Shown here: positions 46,479 to 55,687 of the stretch, one piece after another
Position numbering within the stretch: position 1 is the stretch's first letter
How the letters are laid out: each line of letters starts with the position of its first letter
NCBI GenBank assembly: GCA_965262665.1
Contig: CBDHFR010000004.1
Span: forward strand, 248,001-312,000
DNA: 64,000 nucleotides
Direction of reading: 5' to 3'
Source of the DNA: CBDBND01 sp965262665
Lineage (GTDB): Bacteria > Pseudomonadota > Alphaproteobacteria > Rhodospirillales > Rhodospirillaceae
Notes under the pieces: generated by a model
The model's database searches: none
Seen by the model: only the letters and a program-made list of their open reading frames with translations
Told to the model about the DNA's origin: nothing
Translations under genes and position numbers: made by a program

Positions 46479-46800
46479 ATGGTCGCCTCGATCTGCGCCG
46501 TGGCCGCACCGTCCCAGGGGGCAAGCTACTATGAAAGGGGTGGGTATTATGCCAAGGACGATCCCGGCCACCGTGAAGGGAGCGCCTGGACAGGCCGGGG
46601 CGCCGAGGCGCTCGGGCTTTCGGGTCCGGTCGATCCGGACACGTTCAAGGCAGCGCTGGAAGGAATAGTACCCGACGGATCGAGGCGTCACCTCGGCCGC
46701 GGGGGTAAGCACAACGAAATCGTGCACCGGCCGGGCCGGGATCTCACCTTCTCGGCGCCCAAGTCCGTTTCCCTTGCCGCGCTCGCCGGTGGCGATACAC
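46479..46800 (+). pseudogene. MobF (TrwC/TraI) relaxase, N-terminal fragment
   Basis: About 107 residues. GASYYERGGYYAKDDPG carries the paired catalytic tyrosines, and WTGRGAEALGLSG, then HRPGRDLTFSAPKSVSLAAL are conserved landmarks of the MobF relaxase domain that nicks oriT in conjugation. The protein is cut right after AGGD and runs into the following small gene. The His triad and helicase domains are lost. Confidence 0.75.
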
Positions 46801-46808
46801 TCCCGGGC

Positions 46809-47000
46809 ATGAAGGATTCCGGTACGCGGATCAGAGTGCAGCGTGATCTCCGCGAGCGTTTTCTGCGTGCCTGTCAGGCAAAGGACAAGCCCGCCGCGCA
46901 GGTGTTTCGCGAGTTCATGCGGACCTATGTCGACCAGCACCAGGAGTTGCTCGTAGACGAGCCTGCGGCGAGTTCCGCCCCCAAGGCCAAGGAAGACTGA
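46809..47000 (+). CDS. Small ribbon-helix-helix-like DNA-binding protein
   Basis: 63 residues from ATG 46809 (MKDSGTRIRVQRDLRERFLR). The start strand TRIRVQRDL followed by two helices (ACQAKDKPAAQVFREFMRTY) fits the RHH or DinJ-like fold. It ends five bases before hsdR, so it may regulate the restriction operon or be left from the conjugative element. The frame is open upstream into the relaxase fragment. Confidence 0.6.
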   Translation: MKDSGTRIRVQRDLRERFLRACQAKDKPAAQVFREFMRTYVDQHQELLVDEPAASSAPKAKED

Positions 47001-47004
47001 ACCG

Positions 47005-49770
47005 ATGCCGAAAGCCAATCAGACGCCCGAGCAGGCCGCACGGGAGGTGATCGACGAGAAGCTCTCTCAGGCGGGATGGTTCGTTCAGCACAAAAACAAA
47101 ATCAACTTCAGTGCAGGCCTCGGGATCGCCGTTCGTGAATACCAAACGGATGTTGGGCCCGCCGATTACGTTCTCTTCATCGACAACAAGCCCATCGGCG
47201 TTGTCGAGGCCAAGCCCGATAGCTGGGGTGCGAAGATTACCACGGTCGAGGAACAATCCGCTGGTTATGCCGGTGCCAAACTCAAGTGGGTAAACGATAG
47301 CGAAGCCCTGCCATTGGTTTACGAAAGCACCGGGGTGTTGACGCGTTTCACCGACGTTCGAGACCCCAAGCCACGTTCCCGTGAAGTATTCAACTTCCCC
47401 CGGCCGGAGACGATGCGGGACTGGCTCGTCCAGCCGGGCTCGCTTCGTTCTCGGCTCCAGGGGTTTCCTGCGCTGGACCCGACAGGGTTAAGGACCTGCC
47501 AAGTCACGGCCATAGAAAATCTTGAGACGTCTTTCAAGCATGACCGCCCCCGCGCGCTCATCCAGATGGCAACCGGTTCGGGCAAGACCTACACCGCCGT
47601 CACCTCCATTTACCGTCTGCTCAAATATGCCGACGCCAAGCGCATCCTTTTTCTCGTGGACACCAGGAATTTGGGCGAACAGGCCGAGCAGGAGTTCATG
47701 GCTTATGTGCCAAGTGACGACAATCGCAAGTTCACCGAACTCTACAACGTCCAGCGCCTCACATCGTCCTTCGCCGCCAAGGATAGCCAAGTCTGCATCT
47801 CCACCATCCAGCGCATGTATTCCCTGCTCAAGGACCAGGAAATGGGTGAGGCGGCAGAGGAGATCAATCCGGCGGAGTGGGTTCAGCCCAAGGATCCTCC
47901 GCCGGTCGCCTATAACGGCAAGATCCCGCCGGAGTTCTTTGACTTCATCGTCATCGACGAATGCCACCGCTCCATTTATGTCCTCTGGCGGCAGGTTCTG
48001 GAATATTTTGATGCCTTCCTCATCGGCCTCACCGCCACTCCGGACAACCGCACCTTTGGGTTCTTCAAGAAGAACGTCGTCAGCGAATACAGCCACGAGC
48101 AGGCCGTCGCCGATGGTGTCAATGTCGGCAACGAGATCTACCTGATCGATACCGAAAGAACCAAGCATGGCGGCAAGCTCAAAGCCGACCAGCAGGTCGA
48201 GAAGCGCGAACGCCTGACGCGTAAGAAACGCTGGGAAATCCAGGACGAGGACGTCACATATAACGCCAAGCAGCTCGATCGCGATGTCGTCAATCCCGAC
48301 CAGATCCGCACTGTCGTTCGCACTTTCAGGGATAGGCTCCCGGAGATCTTCCCGGGACGGCATGAAATCCCGAAGACCCTCGTTTTTGCCAAATCCGACA
48401 GTCACGCCGACGACATCATCCAGACCGTGCGCGAGGAGTTCGGCCAAGGCAACGTGTTCTGCAAGAAGGTCACTTATAAGAGTGAGGAGGACCCGAAATC
48501 AGTCCTCGCCCAGTTCAGGAACGACTATTACCCGCGCATTGCCGTGACCGTGGACATGATCGCGACGGGCACGGACGTCAGGCCGCTCGAATGTCTGCTC
48601 TTCATGCGCGATGTTAGGAGCCTCAACTATTTCGAGCAGATGAAAGGCCGGGCTACGCGAACCGTTGACCATGACGATCTCAAGAAAGTCACGCCCTCCG
48701 CAGTCAGTGGCAAGACCCACTATGTGATCGTGGATGCTGTCGGTGTCACGAAATCGCTCAAGACCGCGAGCCAGCCCCTCATCACCAAGCCCAGCGTGCC
48801 GCTTAAGGATCTCGCCATGGGCGTGATGATGGGCGCGCGCGACGATGACACGGTGAACTCCCTGGCCGGTCGTCTCGACCGGCTCGACCGGCAGCTGGAC
48901 AATGCCGAGCGGGAGCGGATCAAGGAACGGTCCGGTGGCATCGAACTCTCTCAAATAGTCGGCAATCTGCTGGCCGCCACCGATACCGACCGCATTGACG
49001 AGAAGGCACGCGAGATCGAGCCCGTGGCGGGTGACGCCGAGCCGTCGGCGAGCGCCTGCGATAAGGCAAGGGAACAGTTGGTCGGCGCGGCTGTCAGCGT
49101 GTTCAACGGTGATCTGATCGAGACCATCGACTCAATTCGCCGTGACAAGGAACAAACCATAGACCATGACAACCTGGACAACGTTCTCCGTGCGGAATGG
49201 GCGGGTGACTCCATGGAGAACGCAGAGGTGATAGCACAGGACTTCCGGCAATATTTGGAAGACCACCGCGACGAGATCGAGGCCCTGACCATCTTCTACT
49301 CCCAACCGCACCGCCGCTGCGAGTTAACCTACGCCATGATCCGCGACGTGTTTGACAGATTGAAGAACGATCAGCCGCGCTTGGCCCCGCTACGCGTATG
49401 GCAGGCTTTTACCCTGCTTGACGAATACAAAGGCAACCAGCCGGTCAGCGAACTGACGGCGCTCGTTGGCTTGGTCCGGCGGGTCTGTGGTATCGATGCG
49501 ACCATCTCACCCTATTCGGAAACCGTGCGCCGCAACTTCCAGAACTGGATCATGACGCACCACAGTGGCGCCGGAGAGAAATTCAATGAGGAGCAAATGG
49601 AGTGGCTACGCATGATCCGCGACCACATCATTAGCTCGTTTCATCTGGATCGGGACGACCTGGAGATGGCCCCGTTCAATGGCAAGGGCGGTATGGGGCA
49701 AATGTACAAGCTATTCGGCGACCGGATGGATGAAGTGATTAGCGAATTGAATGAGGCGTTGGTGGTATAA
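47005..49770 (+). CDS. hsdR: Type I restriction enzyme, R subunit
   Basis: 921 residues. It uses ATP to translocate DNA and cuts unmodified DNA far from the target. An N-terminal nuclease domain (YVLFIDNKPIGVVEAKPDSW with the E-x-K pair) is followed by a superfamily 2 helicase: Walker A QMATGSGKTYTAV, Walker B IVIDECHRSIY, motif III LTATPDNRTFG, and motif VI QMKGRATR. The C-terminal region is helical and binds the methylase. The three hsd genes run R-S-M with no gaps, so it should be produced with its methylase. Confidence 0.95.
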   Translation: MPKANQTPEQAAREVIDEKLSQAGWFVQHKNKINFSAGLGIAVREYQTDVGPADYVLFIDNKPIGVVEAKPDSWGAKITTVEEQSAGYAGAKLKWVNDSEALPLVYESTGVLTRFTDVRDPKPRSREVFNFPRPETMRDWLVQPGSLRSRLQGFPALDPTGLRTCQVTAIENLETSFKHDRPRALIQMATGSGKTYTAVTSIYRLLKYADAKRILFLVDTRNLGEQAEQEFMAYVPSDDNRKFTELYNVQRLTSSFAAKDSQVCISTIQRMYSLLKDQEMGEAAEEINPAEWVQPKDPPPVAYNGKIPPEFFDFIVIDECHRSIYVLWRQVLEYFDAFLIGLTATPDNRTFGFFKKNVVSEYSHEQAVADGVNVGNEIYLIDTERTKHGGKLKADQQVEKRERLTRKKRWEIQDEDVTYNAKQLDRDVVNPDQIRTVVRTFRDRLPEIFPGRHEIPKTLVFAKSDSHADDIIQTVREEFGQGNVFCKKVTYKSEEDPKSVLAQFRNDYYPRIAVTVDMIATGTDVRPLECLLFMRDVRSLNYFEQMKGRATRTVDHDDLKKVTPSAVSGKTHYVIVDAVGVTKSLKTASQPLITKPSVPLKDLAMGVMMGARDDDTVNSLAGRLDRLDRQLDNAERERIKERSGGIELSQIVGNLLAATDTDRIDEKAREIEPVAGDAEPSASACDKAREQLVGAAVSVFNGDLIETIDSIRRDKEQTIDHDNLDNVLRAEWAGDSMENAEVIAQDFRQYLEDHRDEIEALTIFYSQPHRRCELTYAMIRDVFDRLKNDQPRLAPLRVWQAFTLLDEYKGNQPVSELTALVGLVRRVCGIDATISPYSETVRRNFQNWIMTHHSGAGEKFNEEQMEWLRMIRDHIISSFHLDRDDLEMAPFNGKGGMGQMYKLFGDRMDEVISELNEALVV

Positions 49771-51363
49771 TTGGCACTAGGACTTCGACCACACGAAATC
49801 GTGGCAAAGGGAACTTACCCCCTCCTTTCTAAGGCTGATCATTGGAAACGAGTGATTTTGTCCGACATTGCAAGCGTACAAAATGGCTTCGCCTTTAAGT
49901 CCTCATATTTTGATACTAACAGAGGTGTTCCACTCATTCGCATCCGTGACATCTCCAAAAATGACACCGAACACCGTTATTGGGGTGAATTCGACGACCA
50001 ATATTTGGTCAAGACAGATGTGATTCTTGTCGGAATGGATGGGGATTTCACCGTCTCTCGGTGGACCGGTGAGAAGGCGCTCCTCAATCAGCGTGTGTGC
50101 AAAGTGACGTTAATTAGTGATCTATTTGACGAGGACTTCCTGTACCTTTGTTTACAACCTTTTCTAAATGCGGTTAACGCTGAGACTTCTTCCGTAACTG
50201 TAAAGCATCTTTCCTCAAAGACTATTGAAGAAATTCCGTTACCACTGCCTCCTTTAGTGGAACAGCGCAGAATTGTCGCCAAGATCGAGGAACTTTTTTC
50301 AGAACTCGACAAAGGTGTCGAGAGCCTGAAGACAGCGCGCGCGCAACTCACCGTCTACCGCCAGGCGGTGCTCAAGCATGCCTTTGAGGGCAAGCTCACG
50401 GCGCAATGGCGCGAAGAGAACAAAGAAAAGCTTGAGACGCCCGAGCAATTGCTCGCCCGCATCAAGCAGGAGCGGGCGGCGCGCTACGAGACGCGACTCC
50501 AAGAGCGGAAGACTGCTGTCAAAGGATGGGAAGCCAAGGGTAAACCGGGCAAGAGGCCTGCAAAGCCGAAGAAGCCGACAGAAATTGCTGATGTTCCCAA
50601 AAATTTGATCGCAAAACTACCGGAGCTTCCTGACGGCTGGTCTTGGCTTTCACTTTCTGCAATTGCAGATAAGATTCAAATCAGCCCGTTCGGATCACTC
50701 CTACATAAGGCAGACTACATAATAGGAGGAACACCGATAATTAACCCTAGTCATATTCGGTCTCAAGGAATAGCACCAGATCAAAACCTAACGGTAAATG
50801 TTGATAAGCTCCATCAATTGGGGAAATACGTTATGCATGAGAACGATATTGTTATAGGCCGAAGAGGTGAAATGGGTAGATGTGCTGTTGTCGCCAAGAC
50901 AGAAGTTGGCTGGTTGTGTGGCACCGGCAGCCTCTTCGTACGACTCCTCCCCTTAATGAACTCACATTTCTATTCGTGGGTTCTTAGCTCCCAGCGCGTC
51001 AAGGATTTCTTGGCAGCATCAAGCATCGGCACAACTATGCTGAATCTAAATGAAAGCATACTTCATCGTGTTCCAGTTCCTCTCTGCTCACGCCACGAGC
51101 AGAATGCGGCGCTCATGGAGATCGAACGGCAATATTCAACGATGAATCATATAGAAGCAGCAATCGACTCTGATATCTCTAAATCAATCACCCTCCGCCA
51201 GTCGATCCTAAAAAAAGCCTTTTCGGGTGAGCTTGTTGAGCAAGACCCAGATGATGAGCCCGCGTCGGTTCTTCTGGACAGGATTAAGGCGGAGAAGGAA
51301 CGAGACAGCAAGAACGGTGAGACCAACAAGAAGACCAGAAAGAAAAGGAAAGCGGCTGCATGA
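49771..51363 (+). CDS. hsdS: Type I restriction enzyme, specificity (S) subunit
   Basis: 530 residues. It recognises the split DNA target through two target-recognition domains, about residues 25-190 and 280-450, each followed by a conserved helical spacer (PLPPLVEQRRIVAKIEELFS, and the second near ALMEIERQYS). A Lys/Pro-rich linker (GKRPAKPKKPTEIADVP) joins the halves. The start is TTG 49771, immediately after the hsdR stop; an ATG is lacking in this stretch. The end (LRQSILKKAFSGELVEQDP) is typical. The stop overlaps hsdM (ATGA). Confidence 0.93.
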   Translation: MALGLRPHEIVAKGTYPLLSKADHWKRVILSDIASVQNGFAFKSSYFDTNRGVPLIRIRDISKNDTEHRYWGEFDDQYLVKTDVILVGMDGDFTVSRWTGEKALLNQRVCKVTLISDLFDEDFLYLCLQPFLNAVNAETSSVTVKHLSSKTIEEIPLPLPPLVEQRRIVAKIEELFSELDKGVESLKTARAQLTVYRQAVLKHAFEGKLTAQWREENKEKLETPEQLLARIKQERAARYETRLQERKTAVKGWEAKGKPGKRPAKPKKPTEIADVPKNLIAKLPELPDGWSWLSLSAIADKIQISPFGSLLHKADYIIGGTPIINPSHIRSQGIAPDQNLTVNVDKLHQLGKYVMHENDIVIGRRGEMGRCAVVAKTEVGWLCGTGSLFVRLLPLMNSHFYSWVLSSQRVKDFLAASSIGTTMLNLNESILHRVPVPLCSRHEQNAALMEIERQYSTMNHIEAAIDSDISKSITLRQSILKKAFSGELVEQDPDDEPASVLLDRIKAEKERDSKNGETNKKTRKKRKAAA

Positions 51364-52850
51364 ACACCGCCCCTATCGTCTCTAGAGTCTGGAGCTTCTG
51401 TACCACCCTGCGCGATGACGGGGTTGGCTATGGCGACTACCTGGAGCAACTCACCTATCTGATCTTCCTCAAGATGGCCGACGAGTACGCCAAACCGCCC
51501 TACAACCGCGATGTCGGCATCCCTGTTGAATACAACTGGCAGAGCCTGAAGTCTAAGCGGGGCGCAGAACTGGAAGGCCACTACATCGCTCTGCTTCGCG
51601 AGCTTGGCACCAAGAAGGGCATGCTCGGACAGATCTTCACCAAGGCCCAGAACAAGGTCCAGGATCCGGCGAAACTGTATCGCCTCATCGACATGGTCGA
51701 CGACACCGAGTGGGTTACCATGGGTGCAGACATCAAGGGCGACATCTACGAAAACCTGCTGGAGAGAAACGCCGAAGACACCAAATCAGGTGCCGGGCAA
51801 TATTTCACGCCGCGCGCCCTCATCCGCGCCATGGTCGAATGCGTGCGGCCCGACCCGGGTAGGCTCATCGCCGATCCAGCCTGCGGTACGGGCGGTTTCT
51901 TTCTTGCTGCCTACGACTTCATCACCAACCCGGATAACTTCAAGCTCGATAAGGCACAAAAAGCCTTCCTGAAGCACGAGGCGTTTCATGGCAACGAGAT
52001 CGTTGCCAACACGCGCCGCCTGTGCCTGATGAACATGTTCCTGCACAACATCGGCGAGATTGATGGCGGCGCACCCATATCGCCCAATGACTCTCTTGTG
52101 GCCGATACTGGCAAGCGCTTCGATTACGTGCTCGCGAACCCACCTTTCGGCAAAAAGAGCTCTATGAGCTTCACCAATGAGGCAGGCGAACAGGAAAAGG
52201 ATGATCTGACCTACAACCGGCAGGATTTCTGGGCGACGACCTCCAACAAACAACTTAATTTCGTGCAGCACATTCGCACGATGCTCAAGACCACGGGCCG
52301 CGCTGCCGTTGTCGTGCCCGACAATGTGCTGTTTGAAGGCGGTGCCGGCGAGACGATCCGCCAGAAGCTGCTGGACAACACAGACCTGCATACCATCTTG
52401 CGCCTCCCGACCGGCGTGTTCTACGCCCAAGGGGTTAAGGCCAATGTGATCTTCTTCGATAACCGGGAAGCCAGCCCGGAACCTTGGACCAAGCAGGTGT
52501 GGTATTACGACTACCGCACAAATGTTCACCACACTCTGAAGAAGAAGCCGATGGTTTTCGAGAATCTGTCGGACTTCGTCAGATGCTACAACCCGCGTAA
52601 CCGTCACGATCGCAAAGCGACCTGGGACGAAGAAGAAGCGCCGGAAGGCCGCTGGCGAAGCTACAGCTATGAGGAGATAAGAGGGCGCGACAAGACCAGC
52701 CTTGACATCTTCTGGCTCAGGGACAAGAGCTTGACGGACCTGGACAACCTGCCCGAACCCGACGACCTCGCCGAAGAGATCATCGAAGACCTTGAGGCCG
52801 GCCTGAATAGCTTTCGCGAAGTGCTCGCGGGCCTGCGGCAGGCAGGCTAG
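51360..52850 (+). CDS. hsdM: Type I restriction enzyme, M (methyltransferase) subunit
   Basis: 496 residues. It methylates adenine N6 in the target. The SAM-binding motif DPACGTGGFFLAAYD and the catalytic NPPFGKKS are both present. The N-terminal helical domain (DYLEQLTYLIFLKMADEY) and the C-terminal helix (EEIIEDLEAGLNSFREVLAG) contact HsdS. Translationally coupled to hsdS. A MITE lies 18 bases downstream. Confidence 0.96.
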   Translation: MNTAPIVSRVWSFCTTLRDDGVGYGDYLEQLTYLIFLKMADEYAKPPYNRDVGIPVEYNWQSLKSKRGAELEGHYIALLRELGTKKGMLGQIFTKAQNKVQDPAKLYRLIDMVDDTEWVTMGADIKGDIYENLLERNAEDTKSGAGQYFTPRALIRAMVECVRPDPGRLIADPACGTGGFFLAAYDFITNPDNFKLDKAQKAFLKHEAFHGNEIVANTRRLCLMNMFLHNIGEIDGGAPISPNDSLVADTGKRFDYVLANPPFGKKSSMSFTNEAGEQEKDDLTYNRQDFWATTSNKQLNFVQHIRTMLKTTGRAAVVVPDNVLFEGGAGETIRQKLLDNTDLHTILRLPTGVFYAQGVKANVIFFDNREASPEPWTKQVWYYDYRTNVHHTLKKKPMVFENLSDFVRCYNPRNRHDRKATWDEEEAPEGRWRSYSYEEIRGRDKTSLDIFWLRDKSLTDLDNLPEPDDLAEEIIEDLEAGLNSFREVLAGLRQAG

Positions 52851-52868
52851 TGGAGTCAGCACTCTTGG

Positions 52869-53027
52869 GGTATTGTCAGACTAAAATCGTACGTTAAAAT
52901 TTTCTGGTGTTGAGCCACCTTCGTTACCGGTGCTTGCCCGGTCTAAGCTAGACAAAGGCTGTTTTGCGCTCTAAAACCCCAAAGGGGACAGGAAGAGATA
53001 ACCAAGCAGATCTAATCTCACAATGCC
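52869..53027 (-). mobile_element. MITE copy 2 (159 bp)
   Basis: Reverse-complement relative of 13384-13548. On the minus strand it starts GGCATTGTGAGATTAGATCT and ends TTAGTCTGACAATACC. It has no coding capacity and sits just after hsdM. Confidence 0.75.
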
Positions 53028-53115
53028 CCAAGCTAGCGCTCTGGTGCCAGCGGCGCTTGTCTCTTACCGCTCCGCTTGTAGATTCGTCAGATCCGAACCA
53101 GGTTAGCGAGACAAT

Positions 53116-53724
53116 TCATCTGGCACCCATTCTAAATCGCAGAATTTTTTCGTGTCGACCGGAAATGAACTCGACCCGGTAAGAGCCGTGCTTTTTGGTA
53201 TCCTTGCGGACCAGAAAAGAGGGAGCATCTCGGAAATCATTAATTTCAACACCAGCTTTGCGCATAGTGATCTTTCTCAAGAAAAGTTTCAGAATTTTTT
53301 GGTTGTTTGAATTTCTGAATCTCAAGAAAAATTTTGCTTCATCCTTTTTGATGTCATGCAAATCATAAATTTGAAACTCATTCCCTTTTGCATCCTTGAA
53401 AACAGTCGGATGTCTAGCAATGGGTGGCGCGCGTAGAGGCTCATTCGATGTATCAGTACAAGGATGTTTTGGCCACGGCCAACCAAGAGCGTCGAAGAAT
53501 ACTCGTCCACCATGGCGGCTCTTATAGAAGAAAACTTTTGCGCCACAATCAGGGCAATACGCATTAGGATTGACGTAGGACTCGACGGTTTTGATTGGTT
53601 TAGGCAACCTGCTTTCCGACGATAATGAGACGCACCAGCCGCCGTTGAGATGGATAGGTTTTAAGATACCCTCCACATGGCGAAAGATGATTGGTTCGCC
53701 GCATTTTGAGCAGGTGTCCACCAT
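53116..53724 (-). CDS. Conserved hypothetical zinc-ribbon protein
   Basis: 202 residues from ATG 53724 (MVDTCSKCGEPIIFRHVEG). Two zinc knuckles are visible, CSKCG near the start and CPDCGAKVFFYKS near residue 60. The segment GGRVFFDALGWPWPKHPC is highly conserved-looking. The rest is basic and beta/alpha mixed. I do not know its role. It stands between the type I operon and the IS6-like element. The frame is open to 53745, adding seven residues. Confidence 0.6.
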   Translation of the reverse strand: MVDTCSKCGEPIIFRHVEGILKPIHLNGGWCVSLSSESRLPKPIKTVESYVNPNAYCPDCGAKVFFYKSRHGGRVFFDALGWPWPKHPCTDTSNEPLRAPPIARHPTVFKDAKGNEFQIYDLHDIKKDEAKFFLRFRNSNNQKILKLFLRKITMRKAGVEINDFRDAPSFLVRKDTKKHGSYRVEFISGRHEKILRFRMGAR

Positions 53725-53763
53725 AAATTGGCTCTTTGTTTGCAATATATAGTCAGTTTTATC

Positions 53764-54569
53764 GACAGTGCCAGACTAAATCAGCTTTAGCTGGACAGTA
53801 AGGTCTCGTAGCCTTCGGCGATGCACAATCCTTTCCGTTATTTCAACAGCTCGCCCGAGGTCATCCGCAGCGCTGTGATGCTGTATGTCCGTTATCCCTT
53901 GTCGCTGAGACAGGTCGAAGATATTCTGTTCGAGCGCGGCATCGACATCTGCCATGAGACCGTACGGTACTGGTGGAACCGCTTTGGTCCGTTGTTTGCT
54001 GCGGAGATCCGGAAACGCCGTGTTCTATCGTGGATCCTATTCGCTGTGGCGCTGGCCTCTTGATGAGGTATTTGTCCGCATCAATGGCGAAACACATTAT
54101 CTATGGCGTACCGTTGACCATGAAGGCGAAGGGCTTGAGATCTATGCCACGAAACGGCGGGACCGCGAAGCTGCGCTTGAGTTTCTGAAGCAGGTTATGA
54201 AGCGTTATGGCCGGCCGGCTTCGATCGTCACAGACCGACTTCGTTCATACGGTGCCGCAATGAAAGATATTGGGGTCGAAGATCTCCAGCTTTGTGGTCA
54301 GTGGCTCAACAATCGAGCCGAAAATTCACACCAACCGTTCCGCCGACGAGAGGGAGCAATGGCGCGGTTCAGAGACATCAAGACCCTACAGAAATTCTCC
54401 TCCATCCATGCTTCGATCCACAACCACTTCAACCACCAACGCCATCTCAACCGCCGCGACATCTTCAAACAAGCCCGAGCCGCTGTCCTGGCCGAGTGAC
54501 GCCAACTTGCTGCCTGAGAGTCCTCTATGATGAATACTTCTGTTCCGGGCTAGTTAGTCTGACAATGCC
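53764..54569 (+). mobile_element. IS6-family insertion sequence
   Basis: 806 bp with inverted repeats GACAGTGCCAGACTAA and TTAGTCTGACAATGCC. It is the parent-like copy for the fragments at 7738 and 12373 and shares ends with the two MITEs. It was inserted 11 bases past the stop of the neighbouring cupin gene. Confidence 0.85.
53821..54499 (+). pseudogene. IS6-family transposase, frameshifted
   Basis: The first part (MHNPFRYFNSSPEVIRSAVM, helix-turn-helix region RQVEDILFERGIDICHETVR) lies in one frame up to about 54015. The rest (VFYRGSYSLWRWPLDEVFVR with the first Asp, SIVTDRLRSYGAAM with the second, and NNRAENSHQPFRRREG with the Glu) continues in another. One surplus C in CGCCGTG explains the shift. 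All DDE residues survive, so only the indel makes it inactive. Confidence 0.85.
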
Positions 54570-54580
54570 TCTCAAACCGG

Positions 54581-55456
54581 TTACAGACGGTCTACACTCC
54601 TATCAGCCGAATGAGTTTCCTGAGAACGACTACGGTTAATGATTTCTTTCAGATCATCGGGCAGCACTGGATTGTAGGGCGCATTCCAGTTGATGGGTTC
54701 GGCGTGCTCTGACCAATCTGTCAAAAACTCTCCGTCCTTTGTGCGGAAAAAACCAATGCTGCCGTCACGGCAACCAAAAGGGCCGTGGGGAATGCCCGGT
54801 GGCCGCCAGAAATAAGCGCCGCTACGTAACACTCCATTGGGCATGGAGATGGACCCTTCCAGTAAGTACATCTCTTCGACGCAGGGATGGGTTTCGATCT
54901 TGCTTTCGGTGACCTCATTGGGATCGGTGGGACCGACCTTGAGAATCCAGGTGCGATCTCCAGTTTCCTGGTCATGGCGAAACGCCTTGCGACCGATATC
55001 CGGCCCCACCACGTTGGTGTCGCCGATCCCAGTCCAATCCATCTCCGAAGAACGGATTCGCTCAATAAGGCCGGTATCGTCATACATCCCTGATGGGGAG
55101 TTGCCGAATGCTGACAACGTTTTTTTCTCGAAAAAGGTCAAGGTCACGGCGCCGTCTTTGCTCGCCATGACCTTGCGCGGATAGCCGGCAGGAAGGTAGG
55201 CGTAGTCTTTGGCGATGTAATCGACGTCGCCGAAGGTAAAGGATCCGTCGATGACGTAGAACTCCTCGTCTGCGTCGAAGTAATGATTCAAGTTTTGTGT
55301 GAACCCAGCTGGATAGCGCATTAGCAGCGAGCACGCTCCTGTGTCGGGGTCCTGACTTAGAATTTTGTATTCGGCGCCAGCGCGGATCTCGCGCTCAGAT
55401 ACAGGTGTCCAGGGCAACATCTGGGCCTGGATATATTCTATGTGAGGGCGTGCCAT
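54581..55456 (-). CDS. Bicupin protein
   Basis: 291 residues from ATG 55456 (MARPHIEYIQAQMLPWTPV), which has a perfect AGGAGG at the right distance; the frame is open to 55537. Two cupin domains are visible: the first around LNHYFDADEEFYVIDGSFTF with YLPAGYPRKV, the second around ETHPCVEEMYLLEGSISMPN with WRPPGIPHGPF. The metal-ligand pattern is fuller in the second (H, E, then H). It may be a dioxygenase-like or sugar-binding enzyme; the substrate is not apparent. Confidence 0.85.
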   Translation of the reverse strand: MARPHIEYIQAQMLPWTPVSEREIRAGAEYKILSQDPDTGACSLLMRYPAGFTQNLNHYFDADEEFYVIDGSFTFGDVDYIAKDYAYLPAGYPRKVMASKDGAVTLTFFEKKTLSAFGNSPSGMYDDTGLIERIRSSEMDWTGIGDTNVVGPDIGRKAFRHDQETGDRTWILKVGPTDPNEVTESKIETHPCVEEMYLLEGSISMPNGVLRSGAYFWRPPGIPHGPFGCRDGSIGFFRTKDGEFLTDWSEHAEPINWNAPYNPVLPDDLKEIINRSRSQETHSADRSVDRL

Positions 55457-55687
55457 ATGAATCCTCCTTCGATTGTGATGGCTCACAGAAACTATCCAGT
55501 TTGGGTGATTGTGGACAAGAGAATCCCCGTGCCCCAATCAATGCCCCTTCGAGTTATCTTAGCTGTCTCTATTAATTCCTAAGTTTCGGAGACGTTTACA
55601 TCCTCCAGGCAAGCCGTACTTATGCCTATGAACTGGCACCGTATTACACCCGTCGAACTGCAGCGACCCTGGAATATTAAGTGAGGG

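Noticed and set aside
46254..47018. 254-codon minus-strand frame across the relaxase remnant
   Set aside because: The opposite strand carries recognisable MobF motifs and a ribbon-helix-helix gene.
47488..48447. 319-codon minus-strand frame inside hsdR
   Set aside because: Antisense shadow of the helicase domain, whose plus-strand motifs are unambiguous.
51786..52862. 358-codon minus-strand frame inside hsdM
   Set aside because: Antisense shadow; the plus strand carries the SAM-binding and NPPF motifs.
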